Source: Candidatus Omnitrophota bacterium
GTDB taxonomy: Bacteria; Omnitrophota; Gorgyraeia; Zapsychrales; Zapsychraceae
NCBI GenBank assembly: GCA_016931055.1
Contig: JAFGFL010000066.1
Coordinates: forward strand, 1 to 52,091
Length of the DNA stretch: 52,091 nucleotides
Direction: 5' to 3'
In this document: piece by piece, positions 51,908-52,091 of the stretch
Numbering within the stretch: the first letter of the stretch is position 1
Layout: each line of letters starts with the position of its first letter
Position numbers and translations under genes: made by a program
The notes under the pieces: generated by a model
Seen by the model: only the letters and a program-made list of their open reading frames with translations
What the model was told of the DNA's origin: nothing
Database searches by the model: none

Positions 51908-52091
51908 TAAATCCCTCTTTTCCGATGATTCGCCCTAATACGGTTAAGCAAAAAGCGTTTCACAAGCTCCCATAGGTTATATATTATTCGTAACGTTCCC
52001 TAAATAATTGGTTATGACACGGAAATTTGGTTGATAATTAAAAGCCATTACACTGTACTGATTGAATGATTTTAAACTGAAGCTCGATCCA
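51908..52091. other. Region upstream of purA
   Basis: 184 bp with no ORF. On the minus strand it is AT-rich with TATATAA-like words and a TTGTGA about 19 bp before TATTAG, but no promoter with good spacing. The purA ribosome binding site AGAGGGA is visible next to the start. Confidence 0.35.

Noticed and set aside
1-52091. CRISPR arrays, tRNA or rRNA genes
   Set aside because: No regularly spaced repeats and no cloverleaf or rRNA-like stretches were seen on either strand by eye.

Overview
The window looks like a chromosomal segment of an uncultured Gram-negative-type bacterium, most probably Omnitrophota (formerly OP3, PVC superphylum). The reasons are a giant exported protein whose domains are joined by repeated SSPV linkers and closed by a GGIDLNP tail (a style I recall from Omnitrophota; from memory, unverified), a full peptidoglycan and outer-membrane gene complement, and an otherwise conventional bacterial core. 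I recognise about 50 protein genes. All lie on the minus strand, so transcription runs from high to low coordinates. No rRNA or tRNA gene and no CRISPR array was seen.

Layout in transcriptional order. 51.9-49.5 kb: purA, an OmpA-type lipoprotein and a membrane coiled-coil protein. 49.4-45.3 kb: the envelope and isoprenoid operon uppS-cdsA-dxr-rseP. 45.2-36.8 kb: a CpaF-type ATPase, then proS-rimP-nusA-infB-trpS-scpA. 36.8-33.4 kb: ruvB-DUF2905-spoIID-queA. 33.4-32.1 kb: a PEBP protein, a VOC protein and a small membrane protein. 32.0-26.0 kb: tgt-trmD-rplS-rnhB-yraN, then a one-carbon group (a FchA-like protein, a FolD-like protein and an FAD oxidoreductase). 25.9-16.8 kb: a TPR protein, then polA-glgA-coaE-rho-rpmE-prfA-prmC. 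16.7-12.4 kb: murA followed by trpG-trpD-trpC-trpF. Many neighbours overlap by ATGA, so translational coupling is widespread.

12.4-5.6 kb is the most unusual part. A sigma70-like promoter precedes a structured RNA that matches the c-di-GMP-I (GEMM-I) riboswitch at its core motifs, has a 14-bp closing stem and an enlarged P3 arm, and is followed by intrinsic terminators. Downstream lie a 90-aa protein with nine cysteines and a roughly 2005-aa exported protein. The giant protein has a signal peptide, an unrecognised N-terminal region, a complete phosphohexomutase, a NadD-like nucleotidyltransferase and three small segments, with SSPV or SSPI at each boundary. A palindromic repeat sits in frame inside it.

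5.4-0.1 kb: a possibly leaderless zinc-ribbon gene coupled to an M20 peptidase, a YdjM-like membrane protein, a DUF3108 protein, LemA, and an M48 peptidase carrying GYF-like and TFIIB-type zinc-ribbon domains. The first 87 bases look like one end of an insertion sequence. Four copies of a GTAGGGG...CCCCTAC palindrome are scattered between 5.5 and 16.8 kb, and one supplies the stop codon of prmC. All functional calls rest on motif recognition by eye; no database search was run.
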